Source: Nocardia sp. NBC_01730
GTDB lineage: Bacteria; Actinomycetota; Actinomycetes; Mycobacteriales; Mycobacteriaceae
Direction: 5' to 3'
DNA: 64,000 nucleotides
NCBI RefSeq assembly: GCF_035920445.1
Contig: NZ_CP109162.1
Coordinates: 8,308,001 to 8,372,000 of the forward strand
Part shown: in pieces, positions 54,038 through 61,765 of the stretch
How the letters are laid out: every line of letters begins with the position of its first letter
Position numbering within the stretch: the first letter of the stretch is position 1
Notes under the pieces: model-generated
What the model saw: the letters and a program-made list of their open reading frames with translations, nothing else
Databases searched by the model: none
Told to the model about the DNA's origin: nothing
Program-made: the position numbers and the translations under genes

Positions 54038-54089
54038 GTGGGTTACCAGAATGTTGCCGATATCGCAAAACTCCGTAGGGGTGGCGAGT

Positions 54090-54370
54090 CTTTCGAGCAC
54101 GCGTTCGTGGGCGCGGCTGGCGTCCGAGCGGTCGATGCGTCAGTGACGATGTCGCTGGTGATGGTCGCGGTCTTGACTACTTGTCGGTGGTGAACGCCGA
54201 CGGTGGGTTACGGCTCTATCGGGGACCACGTCGGCTTCACTGCTGTTTTCGAGTGATACGAGATCGATCGAGCGTTGCCTGTTCGCGGCGCGGCTCGCAC
54301 CGGAGTGGGCACCGCGTTCGGGACGAAGTTGTCGGTGACGATTCCGGTCGCTGACTACTTGTCGGTGGCG
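54090..54370 (+). repeat. Tandem decayed copies of the two-hairpin repeat
   Basis: Two successive degenerate units precede copy 2. Each has a GCGCGGCT(C/G)GC-type left arm, a GACGA-GTCG tip region and the word TGACTACTTGTCGGTGG (54173 and 54350), followed by GAACG. Complementarity of the long stem is mostly lost. The spacing of about 178 bp between the shared words indicates tandem duplication before decay. Confidence 0.5.
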
Positions 54371-54425
54371 AACGGCTAGTGCCGCGGCTGGACATACCAA
54401 CGCAACCACACCAGCCCAACCCTGG

Positions 54426-54579
54426 TTCCGAGCGCAGCGAGATCGAGCATTGCCTGTTCTCGGCCCGGCTTGCGTCCGAGTGGCCGCCGCGTCCGCGACG
54501 AAGTCGCCAGCGGCGGTCGCTCGGACGCAAGCCATAAAGGGGCCGCGAACACCCAGCGCCGCAGGCGCTGGCAAACTAA
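54426..54579 (+). repeat. Two-hairpin interspersed repeat, copy 2
   Basis: Long stem 54456-54480 with 54520-54550, including GCTTGCGTCCGAG against CTCGGACGCAAGC. Second hairpin CAGCGCC-gca-GGCGCTG at 54554-54570. It ends on the stop codon of the minus-strand FAD-linked oxidase gene, exactly as copy 1 ends on its neighbour's stop. Compared with copy 1, changes in one arm are matched in the other. Confidence 0.85.
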
Positions 54580-55853
54580 TCAGCCTCGTAACGCAGCGCG
54601 TTCTCCGAGCGGCAGATCTCGTCGATGCCGGAAACGATGTCGCGCAGCAGTTCCGAGGGCACCGCGGCAGGCCGCAACCGGCAGGCGAATGTGATGAGTC
54701 CGTGGTCCTGGCGGGAGAGGCCGCGCGCGGCCGATTCCGAGCGCAGGTAGCGTGAACGCACGCCGTAGGTCATCGCCGAGATCACGGTGAAGCAGCCGGT
54801 GCGCTCACGGTGTCCCGCGAACAGATCGTGCAGGCGGTAGAACACCGACGTATAGCTCGACAGCGGCGCGAAAACGCCCACCCGGTAGGCCGGTCCACGC
54901 TCCGACGAGCTGAGCGCCGTGTCGGCCAGATATTCGGCGTCGCGCAGAGTCTGCACCTTCGGCGCGAACAGCACCGCGCCTGCGGCGGCATTGCGGACCG
55001 GCATGCCCGCCTTGCCGCCCGCGGCGGAGGCGATGACGCCCAGCGATTTCCGGGCCCGGGACCCGACCTCACGCCGGGCCCGCAGCGATCTGGTGGGCGA
55101 GGTGGGGTGCAGGCTCGACCATTGGCCGAAGCGCACGGTGCCCAGCTGCACGTGGCCGGTGCCGACCGGGCGCGCCACCTTCAGCGGGGCGGTGTCGACC
55201 CAGCGGCCGACCTGCAGTGCGGATGTGCCCGGTCGTGTGATTTCGGCGTAGGCGTGCTCGACGAACGAGTCGAAGTCGAGGAACCGGTCGGCGTTGGTGG
55301 TCAGCCAGGTGTGGTCCTTGTCGATGTCGATCGCGTCCAAGGTGAGCGCGGTGATGATGCCCGCGCGCCCGCCCGCGCCGAGGATGCGCTGGAACCGCTC
55401 GGTGTGGTGGGTGCGGCCGCAGGTGCCGATGCGGCCGTCGTTGTCCACGTACTCCAGATCGACGATCTGGTCGATGAACAGGCCGTATTTGTGCGAGGCC
55501 GCGCTGACGCCGCCGACCGAGGCGAAACCGCCCGCGGTGATGTCGCGGTGGTCGCCGACGATGGGCAGGCCGAGCCCGTGCGCTCCGAGCCTCCGGTCGA
55601 TGTCCGAAAGCTTGGCGCCTGCCTGCACCCGGACGGTGCGTCGGCCGAGGTTGATGTCCAGCACCTGGTCCATCTGGCGCAGCGAGACCACGGTCGGCTG
55701 GGCGGGCAGCGTGAGGCCCTCGTCGGTCAGCTCGCCGCCGCGCACCATCAATTGTTCCGTTCGCCCGCGTGAATCCCGAACCGTGCGAACGACATCGGCG
55801 GTATCACGGGGGAGGAATTCTTCGGCGTTGGAGACAATCTGCGGCGTGCTCAT
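54576..55853 (-). CDS. FAD-binding (PCMH-type) oxidoreductase
   Basis: 425 residues from ATG 55853; the frame further upstream is Arg/Pro-rich and rejected. The N-terminal half is a PCMH/VAO-type FAD domain: QLMVRGGELTDEGLTL, VLDINLGRRTVRVQAGAKLS, HGLGLPIVGDHRDITAGGFA and SVGGVSAASHKYGLFIDQIV, with the ILGAGGRAGIITALTLDAID strand later. The C-terminal half is substrate-binding and not specific (SSYTSVFYRLHDLFAGHRER). Homologues include decaprenylphosphoryl-ribose oxidase-like and cytokinin oxidase-like enzymes, but the motif set does not decide. It appears monocistronic, with hairpin repeat copy 2 at its 3' end. Confidence 0.8.
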   Translation of the reverse strand: MSTPQIVSNAEEFLPRDTADVVRTVRDSRGRTEQLMVRGGELTDEGLTLPAQPTVVSLRQMDQVLDINLGRRTVRVQAGAKLSDIDRRLGAHGLGLPIVGDHRDITAGGFASVGGVSAASHKYGLFIDQIVDLEYVDNDGRIGTCGRTHHTERFQRILGAGGRAGIITALTLDAIDIDKDHTWLTTNADRFLDFDSFVEHAYAEITRPGTSALQVGRWVDTAPLKVARPVGTGHVQLGTVRFGQWSSLHPTSPTRSLRARREVGSRARKSLGVIASAAGGKAGMPVRNAAAGAVLFAPKVQTLRDAEYLADTALSSSERGPAYRVGVFAPLSSYTSVFYRLHDLFAGHRERTGCFTVISAMTYGVRSRYLRSESAARGLSRQDHGLITFACRLRPAAVPSELLRDIVSGIDEICRSENALRYEAD

Positions 55854-55905
55854 GGCACGAAAGCTAACCACAGCGGGGCGCGCGACGCTCACCCGAATCC
55901 CGGTG

Positions 55906-56515
55906 CTACCGGGACGCGGGCGCAAGGCGCTTGCTGAACAGCACGGATCCGCTCGCATCGCACAGATCGACGGTCAGTTCCTTTGACTTCCCGTCGATCC
56001 GCACCTCGCCGAAATGTTGGAAGGCATCCAGCGGCGAGCTGTTCTGCGCAGGCGGCGCGTGCACGAACACCGCCTCCGGGCCGAATGTGTCGTCCAGCGG
56101 ATTCGGGCCGCCTGCGCCCGCGTTGAGCGGACCGGAGACGAACTCCCAGAACTCGTCGAAGCCGGTAAACGCCGCTCGGCCCGGCGAATAGTGGTGCGCC
56201 GCCGTGTAGTGCACGTCCGCGGTGAGCCATACCACGTTGGCGACCTTGTTCGCCGCGAGCGACGAGAGCAACTGGGCGATCTCGTTTTCCCGGCCCGACG
56301 GTGCGCCGGGGTCGCCGTTGGCGGGACCTTCGTACGCGACGGCGTTCGGCTGTTCGCCGTCCTTGACAACCAGGCCGAGCGGCAGGTCATTGGCAATGAT
56401 CTTCCAGGTGGCTCGGGACTCGCGCAGGCCGTCGATCAGCCATTTCGTCTGCGCCGCGCCGAAAATGTGACCGTTCGATCCGTTGTCGGCGTCGTTGGTG
56501 TCGTTGTAAGTGCGC
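55906..56515 (-). pseudogene. C-terminal remnant of a PhoD-type phosphodiesterase
   Basis: About 200 residues that match only the end of PhoD/alkaline phosphatase D proteins (usually above 500): NGHIFGAAQTKWLIDGLRES, ATWKIIANDLPLGLVVKDGE, the metal-binding NVVWLTADVHYTAAHHYSPG, FDEFWEFVSGPLNAGAGGPN and AFQHFGEVRIDGKSKELTVD. Immediately upstream of QRTYNDTNDADN is a stop codon, and no start precedes it. The first 300 residues, with the rest of the active site, are lost. A downstream internal start would give a shorter, inactive piece. Confidence 0.75.
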
Positions 56516-56736
56516 TGTTACTCGCGCTGTCGCGCACCGCCGAGGCAGCCGGGCCACGATCGCGATCGACGCCGGGGCGAGGGCGCGTGCCGAGTCTACG
56601 GCGCCCGGGTAGGCGTGGTGCGCTGGTCCTTGGAATACTCGATCGCGCAGGGCCTTTCGGATCGGTCGGCGCTGGACTCTGTCGAGTCGCGAGGGCACCG
56701 AATCCGCCGACTCTCGACTGCAAGGGGAGGGTTGGC

Positions 56737-57192
56737 GTGCGGCCGTTCGGTGTAGGCCGGGCCTTGTTGGTAGCGGTGCTCGTCGCGGGGACGAGCCTGT
56801 GGGGATTCTTCAGCGCCGGCCTCGCCTTGCCGGGTTCCGAGCGGGCCGGGCCTTTGGTGGCGGTGGGTGCGGTGATTCCGCTGCTGGTCATCGCTGCGGT
56901 AGGCGGTCGGCGTCCTGGTCGTGAGCTGCGCTCGCACCCGAAGATCTACGTCCAACTGGGCTTGCTCGAGGCCGTGAAAATTTCGCTGTTCCTGGCCTAG
57001 ATTTTCGCCAAGCCGCTCGGGGAGATCGCCAGTCGGGCACTGGTCGCCTGGGGAACGCTGTTCGTCTTCCTCGGGATCTACGGTTTCGCGGCTACCCGGT
57101 TGAATTCGGTTCCCAAGGGGAAGGTCGGTGCGGTGGTGTTCGCGGCCTTCACGGCGATCGTGTTTCCCGTCGTAGCTTTCCTGCTTGCGTAG
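56737..57192 (+). pseudogene. Small membrane protein gene with an in-frame amber codon
   Basis: From GTG 56737 (AAGGGGAGG upstream) the frame encodes 87 residues with two membrane segments, ALLVAVLVAGTSLWGFFSAG and AGPLVAVGAVIPLLVIAAVG, and ends ISLFLA at TAG 56998-57000. The same frame goes on without another stop to 57192: IFAKPLGEIASRALVAWGTL, FVFLGIYGFAATRLN and VGAVVFAAFTAIVFPVVAFL, two more membrane segments. The whole reads as one four-helix protein of 151 codons. A point mutation, sequencing error or readthrough could explain the stop. No family is recognised. Confidence 0.6.
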
Positions 57193-57229
57193 CGCGTCGG
57201 CCGAGGCCGGATATGGAAAATTGCGCCGA

Positions 57230-57255
57230 GCCCCGAGACCGGGTGGTCTCGGGGC
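57230..57255 (-). terminator. Hairpin terminator of the acyltransferase operon
   Basis: Perfect 11-bp stem, GCCCCGAGACC at 57230-57240 and GGTCTCGGGGC at 57245-57255, loop GGGT, 11 bp beyond the stop of the minus-strand acyltransferase gene. It also lies 38 bp after the interrupted membrane gene on the other strand, so it may serve both. Confidence 0.8.
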
Positions 57256-57265
57256 GAGGGCCGGA

Positions 57266-57991
57266 TCAGCTCGCGGCGGTGTCCGGGATGCGCGTGGCCT
57301 CGGGGCGGCTGCCGCTCGGCACGCCCTTCTTCAGGCTTGCGGCGTAGACGTCGACGTACTCCTGGCCGCCGAGCCGCATCAGGTCGTACATGACTTCGTC
57401 GGTGACGGCGCGCTCGACGAAGCGGTTGCCGCCCATGCCCTCGTAGCGGGAAAAGTCTATGGGCGCACCGAACTTGACGGTCACCTTGCGGCGGCGCCAG
57501 CGGAACGGTCCGGGCGGGCTGACCTCGTCGGTGCCGATGACAGCGACCGGGATCACCGGGACACCCGTCTCGAGAGCGAGACGGGCCAGCCCGGTCTTGC
57601 CTTTGTACAGGCGACCGTCAGGGGAGCGGGTGCCCTCCGGGTAGAGACCGACCAGGCGGCCCTCATCGAGCAGCTTGCGGGCCGCGTTGAGCGCGTCCTC
57701 GGCGGCGTCGGCGCTGCTGCGGTCGATCGGATACTGACCAGATGCGCTGAAGAAGAACTTCTGGAGCCGGCCCTTGATGCCCGGCGTCTTGAAGTATTCG
57801 GCCTTCGCCAGGTAGTTGATCCGCCGTGGGCTCACCAGCGGCGCGAACAGCCAGTCGGCGAAGGAGAGGTGATTGCCCGCCATGATTGCCGGCCCGTCCG
57901 CCGGAATGTTCTCGACACCCTCGACCGTAGGTCGGTTGTAGAGATGAATGAATGGTCCCAGCAGCACGAACTTCAGCAGCCAGTAGAACAT
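57266..57991 (-). CDS. 1-acyl-sn-glycerol-3-phosphate acyltransferase family protein (Rv2182c-like)
   Basis: 241 residues. PlsC-type enzymes acylate lysophosphatidic acid or other lipid alcohols at the membrane. The four family blocks are present: AIMAGNHLSFADWLFAPLVS (H-x4-D), FKTPGIKGRLQKFFFSASGQ, VGLYPEGTRSPDGRLYKGKT (E-G-T-R-S) and LETGVPVIPVAVIGTDEV. A hydrophobic N-terminus (MFYWLLKFVLLGPFIHLY) anchors it. Near pimB and the SRPBCC genes, as in M. tuberculosis, it may act in phospholipid or PIM synthesis. Last gene of the minus-strand run. Confidence 0.92.
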   Translation of the reverse strand: MFYWLLKFVLLGPFIHLYNRPTVEGVENIPADGPAIMAGNHLSFADWLFAPLVSPRRINYLAKAEYFKTPGIKGRLQKFFFSASGQYPIDRSSADAAEDALNAARKLLDEGRLVGLYPEGTRSPDGRLYKGKTGLARLALETGVPVIPVAVIGTDEVSPPGPFRWRRRKVTVKFGAPIDFSRYEGMGGNRFVERAVTDEVMYDLMRLGGQEYVDVYAASLKKGVPSGSRPEATRIPDTAAS

Positions 57992-58159
57992 GACGTCCTT
58001 CCCCCGGGACCGGGATAGTAGCGGGCACCTATGTCAAGTGCCGACTTTACCGCTGGTGTCAGATCACATCCAACCGCTGCGGCGAATCTCACCACACTTC
58101 CGCCGAGACGCAGAGGAATGGCTACGGTCGGCGTGTCGCCGCAGGCCACCAATGCCTTA

Positions 58160-59170
58160 TCAACGACTGGTTCGCGCCACCCGTGAGGATTTCCGGCTGC
58201 CTACGGGCAACGCCGCCCTGGCCAGGTCGGCAGCGCCGATCATGCTCGCCGCCTCGCCGAGCTGCGTGGTCCGAATCCGGGCCAGCGGCCGATGTCCCGC
58301 GCCGGTGACCGCACGCGCGTAGTCCTCTCGCGCCTCGTCGAGGAACAGCGGCGCCGAACTGCTGACGCCGCCCGCGATGACTACGAGATCCGGATCGAAG
58401 ATGTCGCTGACGAAGGCGAGCCCCAGCCCGAGCCATCGCGCGAAGTCGGCCAACACCCGCAGTGCGAGCGGGTCGCCGTCCTGCGCGGCGCCCGCGACCC
58501 GCCGTCCGGTCAGTGAGCCGGGATCGCGCATCACGTCCGTGGCGAGTACCGAGCGCACCGCATCGGTGGCCAGCATCTCGATCGCGGTGTCGGCCAGAGC
58601 CGTTCCGCTGCAGTACCGCTCCCAGCATCCGTGTTTGCCGCAGGGGCAGGCCCGTCCCTGCGGTACGACCTGCAGATGGCCGAGTTCCGGTGCGACGCCG
58701 TGCGTGCCCCGGTACAGCTGGCCGTCGATGAGCAGGGCGGCGCCGATGCCGGTGCCGATCGCGATGAGCACCACGTTGTGCCCGCCCGCCGCGGCGCCGA
58801 ACCGGTACTCGGCCCACACGGCGGCGTTGGCATCGTGCTCCAAGATCACAGGCAGCTCGAGACGCTCGGTGAGCCGCTGCGCGACCGGGGCATTCTGCCA
58901 GGGCAGGTGCGGGGCGAATCGGACGGACGAGCGTTCGCTGTTGATGAACCCGGCGACGGCCAGTCCGACCGCGCCGATCGGGTGCCTGCGGCACAGTTCG
59001 CGGACGGCGCGGTCGAGTGCATCCTCCAGCGCCCGCGCGGAATGTGGGGTCGGCGCCTGGACAGTATCGAGCACCTCGCCGCCGCCATCGATCACAGAGG
59101 CGCGAATGTTGGTGCCGCCGACGTCGATTCCGACGGTCAGCGATCGCGTGCCGGTCATATTGTGCGTCAT
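58160..59170 (-). CDS. ROK-family glucokinase
   Basis: 336 residues from ATG 59170, which overlaps the upstream stop (ATGA); a second ATG at 59158 is possible. ROK kinases phosphorylate glucose or other hexoses. The phosphate-binding SLTVGIDVGGTNIRASVIDG, LEHDANAAVWAEYRFGAAAG with the catalytic Asp, IGTGIGAALLIDGQLYRGTH, GHLQV and the zinc motif CPCGKHGCWERYC are complete, followed by LDFVSDIFDP-like DPDLVVIAGGVSSS. Glucokinase is the usual activity in actinobacteria; other hexoses remain possible. The mycobacterial locus lacks it at this place, so it is an addition within the operon. Confidence 0.9.
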   Translation of the reverse strand: MTHNMTGTRSLTVGIDVGGTNIRASVIDGGGEVLDTVQAPTPHSARALEDALDRAVRELCRRHPIGAVGLAVAGFINSERSSVRFAPHLPWQNAPVAQRLTERLELPVILEHDANAAVWAEYRFGAAAGGHNVVLIAIGTGIGAALLIDGQLYRGTHGVAPELGHLQVVPQGRACPCGKHGCWERYCSGTALADTAIEMLATDAVRSVLATDVMRDPGSLTGRRVAGAAQDGDPLALRVLADFARWLGLGLAFVSDIFDPDLVVIAGGVSSSAPLFLDEAREDYARAVTGAGHRPLARIRTTQLGEAASMIGAADLARAALPVGSRKSSRVARTSR

Positions 59171-59580
59171 ACCTTGGTCGTCACGGGGATGTCGACGTAA
59201 CGGGAACGGGTGGCGCCGTCTGCGTTCGCGCGTGTGCCGCGCCGGTGCTGCGTACCGTTTTCCGGGTCGGCGCCGGTTGGCATCACCGGTTCGACCGGGA
59301 CCCCGGCCAGCGCCTCGCGCAGTACGGTGACGATCGCGGTGCCGTGCTCGGCGACCGCTGCGAGCATCTCGTGATGCTCGCCGCGCACCAGCGCCGCGGC
59401 CGCGCACACCGGGCACCAACTGCAATTCGACCATTCGACCTGTCCGTCGGCGGCGCGCCGAAGCACCGGCTCGACCCGCTCCAGCAACGCCTCGGCCAGC
59501 AGCTTCAGTTCCGCCACGAATTCGGCGGCGCCTTCCGGCGCGGTCGCGTCGCCCTCCGGCGAGTGTGCGTCACCGGTCAT
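59167..59580 (-). CDS. Conserved CxxC protein (Rv2183c-like)
   Basis: 137 residues. The centre carries NCSWCPVCAAAALVRGEHHE (two C-x2-C pairs), a possible zinc or redox site. It follows an N-terminal helix AAEFVAELKLLAEALLERVE and precedes a helix HGTAIVTVLREALAG. The C-terminus is basic (NADGATRSRYVDIPVTTK). Function is unknown. Its ATG lies inside the end of the ArsA-like gene (11-bp overlap) and its stop overlaps the glucokinase ATG, so the three are coupled. Gene order matches Rv2183c-Rv2184c. Confidence 0.8.
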   Translation of the reverse strand: MTGDAHSPEGDATAPEGAAEFVAELKLLAEALLERVEPVLRRAADGQVEWSNCSWCPVCAAAALVRGEHHEMLAAVAEHGTAIVTVLREALAGVPVEPVMPTGADPENGTQHRRGTRANADGATRSRYVDIPVTTKV

Positions 59581-60880
59581 GCCTGTGACCTTCGGAAGCG
59601 TGCGACCAGACCTGAGGGTCGGGCCGGAACCGGATCACCAGGTATCCGCCGTCCAGCTCCGCGCCGTCGACCGCACACCGCCGCAACACCGGCGCCAGGC
59701 GCACCCGGCGCCGGACACCGTCCGCTCCCACGATCAAATCGTCCTCCACTCGGCCAAGGCGCAGTGTCGTGGCGTCGACCACCGGCAGGTGCATGTGCAG
59801 GGCGTACACCGACTGCAACCCGGCGCCCGATTCCCACCGAACCACCGGTTTGCCGGCGCCCACGTCGACCTCCGTTTGATTGTCGTTCAGCATAAGCGCT
59901 GCGTCGCCGACGTTTTTCGTCGAGTCCACCGCGTATGACAGCGCAGCCAGCGAACTCAGCCCGATCGGCTCCGGTCCGGTGTGCTGTGCGATCACTACCG
60001 GGATGCCCAGCATCTTGCGCCGCAATTCGGCGATCACGTCCAGCTGTTCGCGGCGCCGGTTCAGATACCAGTGCACCGCAGGATTCTCGGCCTCGACCGG
60101 ATCCGCGGGCGGCGCGGAGTCGGGGAGCACCTTGTTCACCACCACGGCATCCAGCCGCAGGCCGAGCAGCGCCGCGGCGGAACGCACCCGCTCGGACTCC
60201 GCCACCGCGACCCGCTCGGCAACCGTGATCAGCCGCGCACCGGTGCGCCGATGGTCGGCAAGCAGATCGCGAACCTCGGTGACCGCCTTGACAATTCGTT
60301 CGACCGTGGCCGCGAGCACGGCGCGGCGCAAATCGGTGCCTATCGCGCTCATCGCCCGCGCCTGCGGTGGCCAGATCCGCTCGACATAGCCCAGCAGGGT
60401 TTCCGGCGCGGCGATGATGCGCAGCATGTCCGCCGACGGCGGGCAGTCGACGACGATCAGATCCCAGTGGTGCTCCGCGGCGAACTCGGCGATCTCGACC
60501 AGCATCAGCAGGTCCTGCACACCAGGCAGCCCGGTGAGCTCAGCCGGGTCCAGCGCGGCGATATCGATGCCGTGACCGTGCCCGTGACCGGTCGAGATCA
60601 ACCGCACCACCTCGCGGAACCGGTCCTCGAGCAACGCGAGCGAATCCACCTCGATCACGTCCAGACCGGGCAGCACGGTCGCGACGCCGGCCACCGTGCC
60701 CGGATCGTGCGGGAAGCGGGAGCCGAGCGCGTCGCCCAGCGAATGCGCCTGATCAAGCGAGGCGACCAGCACGCGGCGGCCCGACCTGGCCTCGGACATG
60801 GCGGTGGCACACGCCAGCGTGGTCTTGCCGACCCCACCCTTGCCGATGAACAGCTCGACCCGGGTCTCCCGCGCGGTCAG
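59570..60880 (-). CDS. ArsA-like ATPase (Rv2184c-like), apparent CTG start
   Basis: 436 residues if read from CTG 60880. The deviant Walker A VELFIGKGGVGKTTLACATA lies before the first ATG, so translation must start upstream of it; between the preceding in-frame stop and the P-loop there is no ATG, GTG or TTG. CTG 60880 overlaps the upstream stop (CTGA). Other parts are HHWDLIVVDCPPSADMLRII (Walker B), TVERIVKAVTEVRDLLADHR and LDAVVVNKVLPDSAPPADPV. GET3/ArsA-type ATPases carry membrane-protein or other cargo; the bacterial role is unclear. It sits between an SRPBCC gene and the CxxC gene, as in mycobacteria. Confidence 0.85.
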   Translation of the reverse strand: MTARETRVELFIGKGGVGKTTLACATAMSEARSGRRVLVASLDQAHSLGDALGSRFPHDPGTVAGVATVLPGLDVIEVDSLALLEDRFREVVRLISTGHGHGHGIDIAALDPAELTGLPGVQDLLMLVEIAEFAAEHHWDLIVVDCPPSADMLRIIAAPETLLGYVERIWPPQARAMSAIGTDLRRAVLAATVERIVKAVTEVRDLLADHRRTGARLITVAERVAVAESERVRSAAALLGLRLDAVVVNKVLPDSAPPADPVEAENPAVHWYLNRRREQLDVIAELRRKMLGIPVVIAQHTGPEPIGLSSLAALSYAVDSTKNVGDAALMLNDNQTEVDVGAGKPVVRWESGAGLQSVYALHMHLPVVDATTLRLGRVEDDLIVGADGVRRRVRLAPVLRRCAVDGAELDGGYLVIRFRPDPQVWSHASEGHRHDR

Positions 60881-61314
60881 CCTTCGACCCGTTTCTTCAG
60901 TTCCTTCAGCGCGGTATCAGTGATCACCTTCTCGGCTTTGCGCTTGAACATGCCGATCATCGGGATGTTCAGATCGACGGTCAGTGTGTAGACGACTTCC
61001 GTGCCGCCGTCAGGCCGATCGATCAGCTCGTATGTCCCGTTCTGTGCCTTCTGCAGCTCGCCGCTGAGCAATGTCCAGCTGACCGCCTTCTGGTCGGCGC
61101 GCCAGACATAGGACAGGACATAACTGTCCTTGACCACCCCGGCGTCCAGCACGAACCGCGCGGTCTTGGCCCGGCCGTCCGGCCCCTTCTCCAGCACTTC
61201 GACGGATTTCGCCGCCGATACCCACCCGGGGTAGGACTCCAGGTCGGCGATGACGGACATCACCTGCTGCGACGGGGCCTCGATGATGATCGACCTCTGG
61301 GTCCTGTCGGCCAT
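60877..61314 (-). CDS. SRPBCC-family protein (Rv2185c-like)
   Basis: 145 residues from ATG 61314. A START/Bet v1-like fold that makes a hydrophobic pocket: RTQRSIIIEAPSQQVMSVIA, DLESYPGWVSAAKSVEVLEK, then RFVLDAGVVKDSYVLSYVWR, VSWTLLSGELQKAQNGTYEL and TEVVYTLTVDLNIPMIGMFK with a final helix KVITDTALKELKKRVEG. This is the polyketide cyclase/dehydrase subgroup; the bound lipid or polyketide is unknown. Its TGA overlaps the apparent CTG start of the ArsA-like gene. The mycobacterial homologue has almost the same length. Confidence 0.9.
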   Translation of the reverse strand: MADRTQRSIIIEAPSQQVMSVIADLESYPGWVSAAKSVEVLEKGPDGRAKTARFVLDAGVVKDSYVLSYVWRADQKAVSWTLLSGELQKAQNGTYELIDRPDGGTEVVYTLTVDLNIPMIGMFKRKAEKVITDTALKELKKRVEG

Positions 61315-61352
61315 GCGGACAGCGATTCCTTTCAGCGTCGGTGCTGGGGGCG

Positions 61353-61736
61353 TCACGAGATCCGCGCGGGTGGGACACCCGCCGGACGGCCTGCCTCCAG
61401 CCGGGACTTCAGTTCGAACGACATCGCCTTGCCCGCGACCCGCCGCGCCCGGTTGGCCGCGGCGAGCTTGCCCTCCGGCAGTGCGGGCTCCGGGTCGGCG
61501 TGCAGGAAGTAGTGCAGGATCACCCCGTCCAGCGAGGGCTCCAGCCACACCTCCATGCTTCCGGTCAGCGCGCCGGTCAGTGACCAGCGGATTCCCTTGT
61601 CGCCTCGGTCTTCCCGGACCTTCAAGGTCAGATCCGGCCACCAGCGGCGCCAATTGTCCGGCCCCGCCAGCAGGTCGGCGACGGCGGCCCCCGGCGCGGC
61701 GACGAAAGTCTGATCTGCGACCTGGATACTGCTCAC
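61353..61736 (-). CDS. Second SRPBCC-type protein (Rv2186c-like)
   Basis: 127 residues from GTG 61736; ATG 61814 would overlap the pimB gene by 49 bp and is less likely. It has the short START-like pattern: VADQTFVAAPGAAVADLLAG, DNWRRWWPDLTLKVRED, IRWSLTGALTGSMEVWLEPS and GVILHYFLHADPEP, ending in a helix MSFELKSRLEAGRPAG. Probably binds a hydrophobic ligand. It follows pimB by 29 bp and precedes the other SRPBCC gene by 38 bp, so all are one operon. Function is unknown. Confidence 0.8.
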   Translation of the reverse strand: MSSIQVADQTFVAAPGAAVADLLAGPDNWRRWWPDLTLKVREDRGDKGIRWSLTGALTGSMEVWLEPSLDGVILHYFLHADPEPALPEGKLAAANRARRVAGKAMSFELKSRLEAGRPAGVPPARIS

Positions 61737-61765
61737 TCCGCTGAGCGTAATGGATCCGACGCGGA

